Part shown: piece after piece, positions 16,773 through 24,929 of the stretch | How positions within the stretch are numbered: the stretch's first letter is position 1 | Layout: the number at the start of each line of letters is the position of its first letter | From: Oscillospiraceae bacterium | GTDB taxonomy: Bacteria; Bacillota; Clostridia; Oscillospirales; Acutalibacteraceae | DNA: 41,090 nucleotides | Reading direction: 5' to 3' | NCBI GenBank assembly: GCA_015065605.1 | Contig: SVPZ01000026.1 | Coordinates: 1 to 41,090, forward strand | Made by a program: the position numbers and the translations under genes | The notes under the pieces: model-generated | What the model was told of the DNA's origin: nothing | What the model saw: the letters and a program-made list of their open reading frames with translations, nothing else | Databases searched by the model: none

Positions 16773-17969
16773 ATGAAAATAAAGGTTGCAGTATTTTTCG
16801 GTTGTCAAAGCGTTGAACACGAGGTATCTATTATCTCGGCAGTTCAGGCTATGCACAGTATGGACAGAGAAAAATACGATATTTATCCCGTTTACGTAAC
16901 CAAGGACGGCGAAATGGTGACGGGAGAAGAACTTTTTGATATTGAAAAGTTCAAGGATATTCCGAAGCTTCTTGAAAAAACCACAAGCGTTACGCTCAGA
17001 AGACAGGACGGCAAGGTGGTAATGAGCTTTGCTAAAAAGGGCGTTTTTGCAAAAGCAAAGGAAGTCGTAATAGACGTTGCTTTCCCCATAGTTCACGGTA
17101 CCAACTGCGAGGACGGAACCATGCAGGGTTATTTTGAATTTCTCGGTCTTCCTTACGTTGGCTGTGATATAGTATCAAGCGCCGTGGGTATGGATAAGGC
17201 TGTGTTTAAAGACGTGCTTAAGCGTTTCGACCTTCCCGTGCTTGACGCTATAACTTTCTATGCAAGAGAATATGCTATAGATAAAGAAAGAAAGGCAGAT
17301 GAGATAATTGAGAAAATCGGACTTCCTGCTATCGTAAAGCCCGTTAACCTTGGCTCCAGCGTAGGCATTAAAAAGGCAAACGATAAAAACTCACTTATTG
17401 ACGCTATTGATTTGGCGGTTTCCTTTGCCGATAAGGTGCTTGTTGAAAAGGCGGTTACCTCTCTTCGCGAAATTAACTGCTCGGTGCTTGGAGATAGCGA
17501 TGAATGTATTGCCTCTGTTTGTGAAGAGCCCTTTATGACCGATGAAATTCTTTCTTACGAGGATAAATATACTTCGGGCGGTAAAAAGACGGGCGGAAGT
17601 AAGGGTATGGCTTCTCTTTCACGAAAGGTACCTGCCGACCTTGATGAAAATCGTACCGAGGAAATCAGAACTCTTGCCTGTAAGATATTTAAAGCGCTCG
17701 GTTGTTGCGGTGTTGTAAGAATCGACTTTATGATTGATACCGCTACCGATACCGTTTATGCAAACGAAATAAATACCATCCCCGGCTCTCTTTCTTTCTA
17801 TTTGTGGGAGCCTGCAGGTGTTCCTTATAAAGAACTTCTCGACCGTATGATTTCTCTTGCCTTCAGAAGACAGAGAAAGAAGGAAGATTTAACCTTCACC
17901 ATTGATACCAATATACTTGCAGGGGTAAAGCTCGGCGGTACAAAGGGAAGCAAGGGAAGTAAAATATGA
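16773..17969 (+). CDS. ddl: D-alanine--D-alanine ligase
   Basis: 398 residues, longer than the usual 310-370. The N-terminal motif SVEHEVSIIS (14-23) is followed by the ATP-grasp fold: AIVKPVNLGSSVGIKKA near residues 188-204, RIDFMID, and NEINTIPGSLSFYLWEPAG near 332-350. It joins two D-Ala with ATP to make the dipeptide used by MurF. The last 20 residues (Gly/Lys/Ser-rich, GGTKGSKGSK) form a low-complexity tail beyond the family fold. The stop overlaps the CDF start in an ATGA, pointing to translational coupling. Confidence 0.93.
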   Translation: MKIKVAVFFGCQSVEHEVSIISAVQAMHSMDREKYDIYPVYVTKDGEMVTGEELFDIEKFKDIPKLLEKTTSVTLRRQDGKVVMSFAKKGVFAKAKEVVIDVAFPIVHGTNCEDGTMQGYFEFLGLPYVGCDIVSSAVGMDKAVFKDVLKRFDLPVLDAITFYAREYAIDKERKADEIIEKIGLPAIVKPVNLGSSVGIKKANDKNSLIDAIDLAVSFADKVLVEKAVTSLREINCSVLGDSDECIASVCEEPFMTDEILSYEDKYTSGGKKTGGSKGMASLSRKVPADLDENRTEEIRTLACKIFKALGCCGVVRIDFMIDTATDTVYANEINTIPGSLSFYLWEPAGVPYKELLDRMISLAFRRQRKKEDLTFTIDTNILAGVKLGGTKGSKGSKI

Positions 17970-19159
17970 CAAATCTTTTGCTCAAACTTTTTGTAAAGGA
18001 TAAAGATAACGTAAACGACGTTAAGGTAAGAAGCAAATACGGCACTCTTTCGGGTGTTGTGGGAATTATCTGTAATTTTCTCCTCAGCCTTTCGAAAATA
18101 GCCGTAGGCGTCATAATCGGCAGTATTTCGGTAATGGCAGACGGTCTTAACAACCTTTCGGATATGGGCTCGGGCGTTATTACCATGGTTGGCTTTAAAA
18201 TGGCTGCAAAGCCTGCCGATAAAGACCACCCCTTCGGTCACGGCAGAATGGAATATCTTTCGGCGTTTATTGTAGCGATGCTTATTTTACTTGTGGGCTT
18301 CGAACTTATAAAAAGTTCGGTAGAAGCCTTAATCGCAAGAGAAGCTGCGCCTAAGTATCCTCTTTTGGTTTACATAGTTCTCTTGATTTCGGTAACGGTT
18401 AAATTCTGGCTGTTTTTATTTAATCGGAAACTGGGCAAAAAACTTTCCTCCGACGCTTTACTTGCGACGGCACAGGACAGCAGAAACGATGCTATTGCCA
18501 CCGTAGTGATTATTTTGTCGGCAATTTGTTCACGTTTTATGCCGTCTTTCATAAACCTTGACGCAATAATGGGTCTTTTGGTGGGACTCTTTATAATTTA
18601 TTCGGGTATAGGCGCCGCAAAGGAAACGGTAGATAAACTTTTGGGTCAGCCTCCCGAACAAGAACTTATAGAAGAACTTGAAAAAATCATTCTTTCTTTT
18701 TCGGATTTTTCAGCCATTCACGACCTTATTGTTCATAACTACGGTCCGGGCAGATGTCTTGCTTCGGTTCACGTAGAGGTATCTCAGAATATCGACGTCG
18801 TTCACTGTCACGAACAGGTTGATTTGTGTGAAAAACTTGTGGGCGAAAAACTCGGAATTTTGCTGACCATTCACAGCGACCCTATCGACGTTGATAACGA
18901 AGAGGTCGGTAAAATAAGAACCGCTTTAAGTGAAAAGGTTAAATCAATTCACGAAGCGGTTACAATTCACGATTTTCGTATGACTCCCATTGCAAACGAA
19001 AGAACAAATCTTATTTTTGATGCGGTGCTTCCTGATGGTGCGCAAATAGATGAAAAGGAATTTAAAGATAAAATAAATTCTTTGGCGCGGGAAATTAATC
19101 CTACCTTTGTGTGCGTGATTACCGTTGACAGAGATTATATAGGCAAAAAAAATAAGTGA
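17966..19159 (+). CDS. Cation diffusion facilitator (Zn/Mn/Fe-type) transporter
   Basis: 397 residues. The CDF membrane domain spans about 25-215: SKIAVGVIIGSISVMADGLNN holds the helix II metal residues, DHPFGHGRMEYLSAF follows helix II, and a later helix has QDSRNDAIATV with the HxxxD-type position replaced by DxxxD (D-S-R-N-D). A cytoplasmic metal-binding ferredoxin-like domain (about 220-310) contains HNYGPGRCLASVHVEV. After this is an extra C-terminal region of about 80 residues. The protein exports divalent metals by proton antiport. It overlaps ddl by 4 bases and is the last gene of the run. Confidence 0.92.
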   Translation: MTNLLLKLFVKDKDNVNDVKVRSKYGTLSGVVGIICNFLLSLSKIAVGVIIGSISVMADGLNNLSDMGSGVITMVGFKMAAKPADKDHPFGHGRMEYLSAFIVAMLILLVGFELIKSSVEALIAREAAPKYPLLVYIVLLISVTVKFWLFLFNRKLGKKLSSDALLATAQDSRNDAIATVVIILSAICSRFMPSFINLDAIMGLLVGLFIIYSGIGAAKETVDKLLGQPPEQELIEELEKIILSFSDFSAIHDLIVHNYGPGRCLASVHVEVSQNIDVVHCHEQVDLCEKLVGEKLGILLTIHSDPIDVDNEEVGKIRTALSEKVKSIHEAVTIHDFRMTPIANERTNLIFDAVLPDGAQIDEKEFKDKINSLAREINPTFVCVITVDRDYIGKKNK

Positions 19160-19182
19160 TGAACTTTCGTCCATCACTTATT
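19151..19182. terminator. Bidirectional terminator between CDF and dockerin genes
   Basis: An 11-bp stem (19151-19161 with 19172-19182) has long A and T runs outside, so it ends both the CDF transporter gene (+) and the converging NlpC-dockerin gene (-). Confidence 0.87.
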
Positions 19183-19185
19183 TTT

Positions 19186-20442
19186 TTATCCTAATTCTTC
19201 AATACCTGCTAAATGAAGCTTTAATTTTGCAAGGTCGAGTGTGCTTACGATTCCGTCTTGATTATAGTCAATCGACGCGCCTTCGTCAGAAGTACATGCG
19301 CTGCCGGATAACACCAGCTTAAACGCGGCAAGGGTTGTTGTATTAACTAAATCTCTGTTGAAGATAACGCTGTCGATAACGTTCTTTTGCCAAACGGCAT
19401 AGAGAGTGGTTTCTTCATTGGAATAGTAAGAAGCGCCGGGAAGATAGGTGGGAACTGTTGCGCTTGGCGATTCTGCCCATCCTAAAAAGGTATAGCCCGA
19501 ACGTGTGGGAGAAATTTCACTTAAAATTAAATCGTTGCCATGTACCTTTAACGTGCTTTCGGGAGCATTAAGTCCGCCGTTGGCATCGAATTTAACGGAA
19601 TATTTATCAGGAACCCATACGGCGTAAAGGGTGAAAAGAGTATCTGCGCCGAAGGAAGAGGTCCAGTCTTCGCCAAAGGTAAGAGTAGTTCCGTTAAGAT
19701 AAGCATTTTTGGAAATATTCTTTTTTAAGATTTCTTCTTCGGTGAGCCAACCGTCAACCGTAAGCCACTTGTTGTCGCGTCCGCGCTGAATATTCCAACC
19801 TGCAAGGGTGTATCCCATTTTCAATGCGGAATTATGAATTGTGAATTCTTTTCCGAAATGAGCGGTAAAGTTGCCTTCGGGAGTGCTTCCGTTTAAGGCG
19901 TTGTAGGTAAAGGTGTAGGTGTAGGTTTCGGGACCTTCATATCTTAATATGTAGGTGTATTTTTTGTTACGGCACCAAGAACACTTGCTAAGGGGTCTTA
20001 CGTCAATTTCATCGCCCTTGGAGTCACCGCTTTTGCCGTCGGTGTTCTCGTGAGCGCCTGCGCAGTATCCGTCGCCGAGATAAAGCTCAACGTGACTGCC
20101 GGGCTGAACGTAAATATCACCGCGACGAGGGGTTGTTTCGCCTTTTTTATAGGCTTTAAAGCCAACCTTAGAGAAGGCGGAAATCATAGAACTTGAATTA
20201 GGAACGCCTTTAATGGCAAAGCCTGCGTTTTTAAAAGCATAGCTTACAAATGATGAACAGTCGTAGTTGGGGCCGTTTCTGCTTGACATACTGTAACCGT
20301 GAGAATCGTCGTTAGCGGTTTCAATAGCCCATTCAATTGCCCATTCGACTTTTTGGTCAGCGGCGTGAACTTGCATTGACGAAAGGGGTATAAGAGCAAC
20401 CATAATTGCAATGCTCAAGACCGCGGATAAGATTTTTTTCAT
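19186..20442 (-). CDS. Secreted NlpC/P60-like protein with InlB-type repeats and dockerin
   Basis: 418 residues from the ATG at 20442, chosen for the GGAGG 5 bases upstream. A signal peptide (1-27) is followed by an NlpC/P60-like cysteine peptidase domain (about 30-168) with C62 in NYDCSSFVSYAF and H117 in PGSHVELYLGDGY. Two InlB/Listeria-Bacteroides-type beta repeats follow (about 172-280 and 282-352), each ending in LYAVW. The C-terminal dockerin-like pair has a degenerate first half (NTTTLAAFKLVLSG) and a good second half (DYNQDGIVSTLDLAKLKLHL). It probably cleaves peptidoglycan or a protein outside the cell and may attach to a cohesin scaffold. Confidence 0.85.
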   Translation of the reverse strand: MKKILSAVLSIAIMVALIPLSSMQVHAADQKVEWAIEWAIETANDDSHGYSMSSRNGPNYDCSSFVSYAFKNAGFAIKGVPNSSSMISAFSKVGFKAYKKGETTPRRGDIYVQPGSHVELYLGDGYCAGAHENTDGKSGDSKGDEIDVRPLSKCSWCRNKKYTYILRYEGPETYTYTFTYNALNGSTPEGNFTAHFGKEFTIHNSALKMGYTLAGWNIQRGRDNKWLTVDGWLTEEEILKKNISKNAYLNGTTLTFGEDWTSSFGADTLFTLYAVWVPDKYSVKFDANGGLNAPESTLKVHGNDLILSEISPTRSGYTFLGWAESPSATVPTYLPGASYYSNEETTLYAVWQKNVIDSVIFNRDLVNTTTLAAFKLVLSGSACTSDEGASIDYNQDGIVSTLDLAKLKLHLAGIEELG

Positions 20443-20518
20443 AATAACCTCCGAAATATAGAAGCGCAAAAGCGCTGAAAAAACAAATCATTTTTAAGGC
20501 AAACAATGCCGTACAAGT

Positions 20519-20547
20519 ATTATATCACAGAGGAGCGAATTTGTCAA
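20519..20547 (-). promoter_or_regulatory. Sigma-A promoter of the NlpC-dockerin gene
   Basis: Minus strand TTGACA (20547-20542), 17-base spacer, TATAAT (20524-20519): full consensus. The leader of about 70 bases contains a small AGCGC/GCGCT hairpin (20463-20476) just before the SD. Confidence 0.9.
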
Positions 20548-20614
20548 GTTACGATTTTGTATTTTTTAGTTACAATTTAAAAACGAAAAATTACAGATTT
20601 GTATACAAATAAAA

Positions 20615-20640
20615 ACCGCAGAGAATTTTTTCTCTGCGGT
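20615..20640 (-). terminator. Terminator after the second dockerin gene
   Basis: A perfect 10-bp stem (20615-20624 with 20631-20640) with a T-rich loop is followed on the minus strand by five T. It lies 14 bases past the 20655 stop. Confidence 0.85.
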
Positions 20641-20654
20641 GTTCAGCTTAAAGA

Positions 20655-22394
20655 TTAAATACCCGCTAAAGTAAGTTTGATTTCAGCAAGGTCGAGGGTG
20701 CTTATCTGATTGTCTTTGTTTATATCCCCCGTTATATAAGCTTTGAAGCAATCGGTGTAACGTTCTGAAAGTATCAACTTTAAAGCGGCTAAATCTATAG
20801 TAGTTATACTGCCGTCCATATTTATATCGCCGTAGGTAAGGTTGAAGGTTGCTCCGCAAGGATAGGTGACAGCAGGGCTTTCGCCTGTCGTTACACTATA
20901 TTTCCAGTCAATATAAAATCCTGCGTCGGTAAGAATTTGTCCGACAACAAAATCGTCAGCGCTGATTAAATTAAACCCGATAGCTTTAACCGTTTCGCTT
21001 TCGCCGTTATAGTCAAGTGTAAAGGAAGCGTTTTCGCCCCATACTGCCGTAGGTTGTCCCGAAACGTTGATAGACTCGATTTCCTTACCGCCTTTAACGG
21101 TAGACAGTTCGGTTTTTATGCCGTCAACGGTTATAAAACAAACGTTATCGCCTTCGTTTTTAACCGAGCCGTCGATACAAAAACTGTAGTTGTGTTTATT
21201 AAAACGGAAAGTTTGCGCTGTTTCGGCGTTACAGCTTCTTAGTACCGTTACCTGTGTTTTGTTGCCCGATTCAAAGGTAAATTCAATTACACTGCCTTCG
21301 AATGAAACGGTACTGTTTAAGGGATAACTATCACGTTTGTTTTCACTAATAAGTCTTGCTGAAACGCATTTTTGATATGGTGGTTTTTCCCATACCGCAT
21401 AGGCGGTATAAGAAAGATCGTCTTTAAAGTCTGAAATATAACTTTTATCAACTATTAAGACTTCGCCGCTTTTAATTAAGCAACGGGGATTTTCAGCTGT
21501 TATTGCATTTTCCTCTACCCAACCGTTTTTAGTTAACCATTTGCCATCCTTTTCGCGTTTGAGATTAAATCCCGAAATATCGTATTCATAATGGTCAAAG
21601 GCGTCGCCGTTCAAAGAAAATTCAGTATTGTACGGCACCGTAATATCGTCGCTTTCACCGTTTCCGCCGTTGGCGTCATAGGAGAAGGTGTACGTGGCGG
21701 GATAAAGGGTATTAAACCATTCTTCGGTAGGTTGAACGATGTGGGTTATTTTTCTGCCTCTGCCGGTAAGCTGAGCCGAGTTAAATTCGGCGTAGGTACG
21801 CTTTGTTACTCTGACTAAACCTTTGCCGTCGCCGTTACCCTCAAGATATGTAATGTAGGTTTTATCATAACCTAAAATTATCATTGAGTGGCCGTCCTCA
21901 CCGTAGTATGAGCCGTCCGATTTAGGAGAGGTACGGATATATGCGCCTGCTTTAATGTCGGCATTTTTAAGCAGGTCATAGGTCATTTTAGATGCGCCCT
22001 TGCCTACGGCTATGTAACAGTTTTTAAGTCCCGTTCCTCTGTGAACGTATTCGCCGAAAAGCTTATTAAAGGCGCCGTTAGAGTAAATAAAACAGGTCCA
22101 ACCGTAAGTCTGTGTGCCTTTTGAAGTGCTATACATATAATAAGGGTCGTTCATAGACACTCTGAAACCAAGCGGCATAGAAACTTCTTTTGTACGTTTA
22201 GAGTCTTTATAAAGGTCGATATCGCCTGCAAACAAATCGTCAAGCGCCTTTGCAAAGGCGGCGTTGTCGGTATAGTCGCTCCCCTTTACCTCGTTTGGTT
22301 TTGTATATTGTACCCAAGCGTTAGCAGGAATCGAAAAAACTGATATTATAAGTAAAACTGAAATAAATAACGCTGATATTTTCTTTTTCAACAT
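20655..22394 (-). CDS. Secreted cysteine-peptidase-like protein with InlB-type repeat and dockerin
   Basis: 579 residues from the ATG at 22394, which has AAGGAG upstream; an in-frame ATG further upstream (22472) has no SD and precedes the promoter. A signal peptide (1-26) is followed by a papain/CHAP-like domain (about 30-235) with C101 in YGWTCFIYSNG, H169 in GEDGHSMIILGYD and E185/N187 in YLEGNGDG, arranged as in cysteine peptidases. An InlB-type repeat follows (about 240-335), then a beta-rich region. The C-terminal dockerin has two complete F-hand repeats: GDINMDGSITTIDLAALKL and GDINKDNQISTLDLAEIKL. The substrate is unknown. It is the best dockerin of the three in this window. Confidence 0.82.
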   Translation of the reverse strand: MLKKKISALFISVLLIISVFSIPANAWVQYTKPNEVKGSDYTDNAAFAKALDDLFAGDIDLYKDSKRTKEVSMPLGFRVSMNDPYYMYSTSKGTQTYGWTCFIYSNGAFNKLFGEYVHRGTGLKNCYIAVGKGASKMTYDLLKNADIKAGAYIRTSPKSDGSYYGEDGHSMIILGYDKTYITYLEGNGDGKGLVRVTKRTYAEFNSAQLTGRGRKITHIVQPTEEWFNTLYPATYTFSYDANGGNGESDDITVPYNTEFSLNGDAFDHYEYDISGFNLKREKDGKWLTKNGWVEENAITAENPRCLIKSGEVLIVDKSYISDFKDDLSYTAYAVWEKPPYQKCVSARLISENKRDSYPLNSTVSFEGSVIEFTFESGNKTQVTVLRSCNAETAQTFRFNKHNYSFCIDGSVKNEGDNVCFITVDGIKTELSTVKGGKEIESINVSGQPTAVWGENASFTLDYNGESETVKAIGFNLISADDFVVGQILTDAGFYIDWKYSVTTGESPAVTYPCGATFNLTYGDINMDGSITTIDLAALKLILSERYTDCFKAYITGDINKDNQISTLDLAEIKLTLAGI

Positions 22395-22427
22395 AAAAAC
22401 TCCTTGAATTTTGTTAACACAAGAGAT

Positions 22428-22456
22428 ATGGTAACATAAATTAAGGAGTTTTTCAA
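22428..22456 (-). promoter_or_regulatory. Candidate promoter of the second dockerin gene
   Basis: Minus strand TTGAAA (22456-22451), 17-base spacer, TACCAT (22433-22428). TTTTGTGC on the minus strand (22474-22467) lies 10 bases upstream of the -35 and matches the octamer seen at the AraC-controlled promoters; it may be chance. Confidence 0.5.
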
Positions 22457-22479
22457 TGGAAATATTGCACAAAAATTAA

Positions 22480-22505
22480 AAAATGTAACCTTTTTATTAC
22501 ATTTT
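22480..22505 (-). terminator. AT-rich terminator after the second AraC gene
   Basis: A 9-bp stem (22480-22488 with 22497-22505), nearly all A/T, is followed by six T on the minus strand, 22 bases past the AraC stop. The weak stem lowers confidence. Confidence 0.45.
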
Positions 22506-22526
22506 GTAATCGAAAAATGGATAAAA

Positions 22527-23378
22527 TCAGGATTTTTTGCTTTTATTAACGTAAGCGGTAGGCGAAACGCCCGTAATTTTTTTAAAGTATCGGGCAAAGT
22601 AGTTTGAATCCTTAAAGCCAACACTTTCGCTTATTTCACTAATGCTTTTTCTGCCCGATTCAAGAAGGGATACCGCCCTTATAATCCGCATTTCAAGTAT
22701 ATACTGATGTATAGGCTTTCCGTAGCAACGGGCGAACTGACTGCTCAAATAGTTTTTGTGAAAGTGAAAACGTTCTGCAAGGGTGACGTTATTAATGTCT
22801 TCGCTTAAGTGTTCGCGGATATATCCTGCGATTTCTTCGGCGTTAAAGGAATCCTCATTTTTTTGGGAAAAAGCATCTTTTTTGTAAATTTCTATAAGTA
22901 TTTCGGTTAATTGCGCGCTGTTTTTCTGGGCGTAATAGGGTGGTTTTTCGGTAAATTCCTTTTCAAGCTCGAAAAGTAACGCTGAAAAGCCTAACGCGTT
23001 TTTTAGGTAGCAATATTCTTTAAAACAGGGGGCAGATGTTAAAATTACCTTTTCAATAGGCTTTACCGTTTCTTTCTTTTCTGCAGGTATTGGCGGTATA
23101 GGATTTTTTAAAAAGGAAAAACGAAAGGAAAAGTCAAAATTAACCGCAAGATATTCAACGTCGCATTTGTTGATTTTATAAGGTTCAAAGGCGTTTATAA
23201 ACAGCAGACTTCCCATGGGTAAGGTCAATTTATTTTTGCCTACCGTTATTATTCCTTCTCCTTTTTTGACGTAAAAAAGTCTGCAGTCGAGGGGAAGGGT
23301 AGTGGTAAAGGAACTTGTTTTTGTTATTTTTAAAGTTCTCACATATCTGCAAAAGGGCTTAATTTCGGAAAAATCCAT
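22527..23378 (-). CDS. AraC-family transcriptional regulator
   Basis: 283 residues from the ATG at 23378. A GTG at 23387 is in frame but overlaps the SD (AAAGGTG), so the ATG 7 bases after it is preferred. The N-terminal cupin-type sensor (about 15-130) includes LPLDCRLFYVKKGEGIITV and an LPMGSLLFINAFEPYKI strand pair. The C-terminal double helix-turn-helix (about 180-280) ends NYFARYFKKITGVSPTAYVN. Such regulators usually sense sugars. It is divergent from the isomerase-like gene across 97 bases containing phased direct repeats, so it probably controls that gene and itself. Confidence 0.9.
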   Translation of the reverse strand: MDFSEIKPFCRYVRTLKITKTSSFTTTLPLDCRLFYVKKGEGIITVGKNKLTLPMGSLLFINAFEPYKINKCDVEYLAVNFDFSFRFSFLKNPIPPIPAEKKETVKPIEKVILTSAPCFKEYCYLKNALGFSALLFELEKEFTEKPPYYAQKNSAQLTEILIEIYKKDAFSQKNEDSFNAEEIAGYIREHLSEDINNVTLAERFHFHKNYLSSQFARCYGKPIHQYILEMRIIRAVSLLESGRKSISEISESVGFKDSNYFARYFKKITGVSPTAYVNKSKKS

Positions 23379-23382
23379 AGCG

Positions 23383-23417
23383 TTCACCTTTATTTTGTGC
23401 TAATTTACCTTTATTTT
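23383..23417. promoter_or_regulatory. Direct-repeat operator, probably for the AraC regulator
   Basis: TTCACCTTTATTTT (23383-23396) and TTTACCTTTATTTT (23404-23417) match at 13 of 14 positions and start 21 bp apart, putting both on the same DNA face. The second ends 5 bp upstream of the isomerase -35 box, the usual site of an AraC activator. The first overlaps the regulator SD. TTTTGTGC (23393-23400) between them matches the oxidoreductase operators. Confidence 0.6.
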
Positions 23418-23422
23418 ATAAA

Positions 23423-23451
23423 TTGATTATACTCTTAAATTTTGATAAAAT
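23423..23451 (+). promoter_or_regulatory. Promoter of the isomerase-like operon
   Basis: TTGATT (23423-23428), 17-base spacer, TAAAAT (23446-23451), 25 bases before the ATG at 23476. It is interlocked with the minus-strand promoter at 23426-23454. Confidence 0.6.
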
Positions 23452-23454
23452 CAA
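23426..23454 (-). promoter_or_regulatory. Promoter of the AraC regulator, face to face with the isomerase promoter
   Basis: Minus strand TTGATT (23454-23449), 17-base spacer, TATAAT (23431-23426). It occupies almost the same 30 bp as the plus-strand promoter, so RNA polymerase cannot hold both at once. Confidence 0.6.
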
Positions 23455-23475
23455 GTCAGAAAGGAATGATTTTAA

Positions 23476-24924
23476 ATGATTCAACGTAAAAAGGAGAGAA
23501 AGGGCAGAATTGCTTTTTTCTCGGTTGTTCACGAAGTCTATTTTAAACAGTTTGAAGGACTTGAAGATTCTCTTAATAACTACCATCGCGAAACTATTCA
23601 GCTTATTGAGAAAAACGAGGGTATTGAAGTGGTTGACTACGGTATCGTAGGAAGTAACGCCCGCGCTTTCGAGGTTGCAGACCTTATAGGCGGAGATAAA
23701 ATCGACGTTATTTTTACCAATATGATTACCTATGCGACTTCAAGCGTGTTTGCTCCCGTTGTGCAGAATACCTCTGCGCCTATAGTTCTTATTGCGCTTC
23801 AGCCACGAATGGCTATGGACTACACAAAGGCTTCAACCTTTATGCAGCTTGAAAATGATAATATCTGCTCCGTTCCCGAATTTACCGGTGTTGCCATAAG
23901 AATGGGAAGACCCGTAAAGGACGTAGTTATCGGTTGTCTTTATGATGATGCAGAGGCCGAGGCTCAGATTAAGGAGTGGTGCGACATTGCAAAGGTGCTT
24001 AACGGTCTAAAGGGCGCGAGATTTGCTCTTATGGGACACGTGCTTGAATCTATGTACGATATGCATGCCGACCCCACCGCCATTTCTTCCGCTTTCGGTG
24101 TGCACGTACCGCTCTTGGAAATCGAGGATATTGTAAGAGAATACGTAAATCTTACCGACGAAGAAATCGAGGTTAAGAAAAAACTTATCTGCGAAGAATT
24201 CGATATGCCCGACCCCAAGAGCGACCCCGTTACAATGAAGCTTACCGAGAAAGACCTTATTCACGCTTCAAAGGGCGCGGCTTCTCTTGACAGATTTGTT
24301 GAAAAGTATAAGCTTGACGGTCTTGCTTACTATTACGAGGGCGAAGAAGGCTCTATTCAGCGTGAGGTTGCAACCTCCTTTATAGCAGGTAACTCTATTC
24401 TTAACGCGCAGGGAACTCCTATGTGCGGCGAATTTGATATTAAAACCCTTATCGCTATGTTTATTATGGATAAACTTGGTATAGGCGGAAGCTTTGCTGA
24501 ATTCCATCCCTTTGATTTTGTTGAAGACTTTATTTTGGTAGGTCACGACGGCCCTCACCATATTGCAATAGCGGAAGGTAAGCCCGTACTGAGAAGTCTT
24601 ACCAAATTCCACGGCAAACCCGGAAGCGGCGCCAGCGTAGAATTTAAGATTAAGGAAGGCCCCATAACAATGCTTGGCATCACTCAGACCTTTGACGGCA
24701 AATTCAAGTTTGTTATCGGTGAAGGTATTTCTAAAAAAGGTCCTATTCCTCCCACAGGCAATACCAATACAAGAGGTTTCTTTGAACCTACCACCAAGGA
24801 ATTTGTTAAAAAATGGGTTATGGAAGGCCCCACACATCACTATGCTCTCGGCGTAGGTCACCACGCCGACACCATCAAGAAGATTGCTGACGTATTAGGA
24901 ATTGAAGCAGTAATTGTGAGGTAA
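23476..24924 (+). CDS. L-fucose/L-arabinose isomerase-family protein
   Basis: 482 residues. The fold and motifs follow the arabinose/fucose isomerase family. An N-terminal substrate domain contains IDVIFTNMITYATSSVFAPV. Metal-site residues appear in YEGEEGSIQREV (about 293-304), PMCGEFDIKT (about 315-324), GHDGPHH (about 355-361) and THHYALGVGHH (about 455-465), the two Glu and two His expected for the Mn2+ centre. Such enzymes interconvert aldoses and ketoses; the actual sugar cannot be told. AAAGGAAT lies 10 bases upstream of the start. It is followed by the 24930 gene after 5 bases, forming an operon under the divergent AraC gene. Confidence 0.88.
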   Translation: MIQRKKERKGRIAFFSVVHEVYFKQFEGLEDSLNNYHRETIQLIEKNEGIEVVDYGIVGSNARAFEVADLIGGDKIDVIFTNMITYATSSVFAPVVQNTSAPIVLIALQPRMAMDYTKASTFMQLENDNICSVPEFTGVAIRMGRPVKDVVIGCLYDDAEAEAQIKEWCDIAKVLNGLKGARFALMGHVLESMYDMHADPTAISSAFGVHVPLLEIEDIVREYVNLTDEEIEVKKKLICEEFDMPDPKSDPVTMKLTEKDLIHASKGAASLDRFVEKYKLDGLAYYYEGEEGSIQREVATSFIAGNSILNAQGTPMCGEFDIKTLIAMFIMDKLGIGGSFAEFHPFDFVEDFILVGHDGPHHIAIAEGKPVLRSLTKFHGKPGSGASVEFKIKEGPITMLGITQTFDGKFKFVIGEGISKKGPIPPTGNTNTRGFFEPTTKEFVKKWVMEGPTHHYALGVGHHADTIKKIADVLGIEAVIVR

Positions 24925-24929
24925 CGTAT

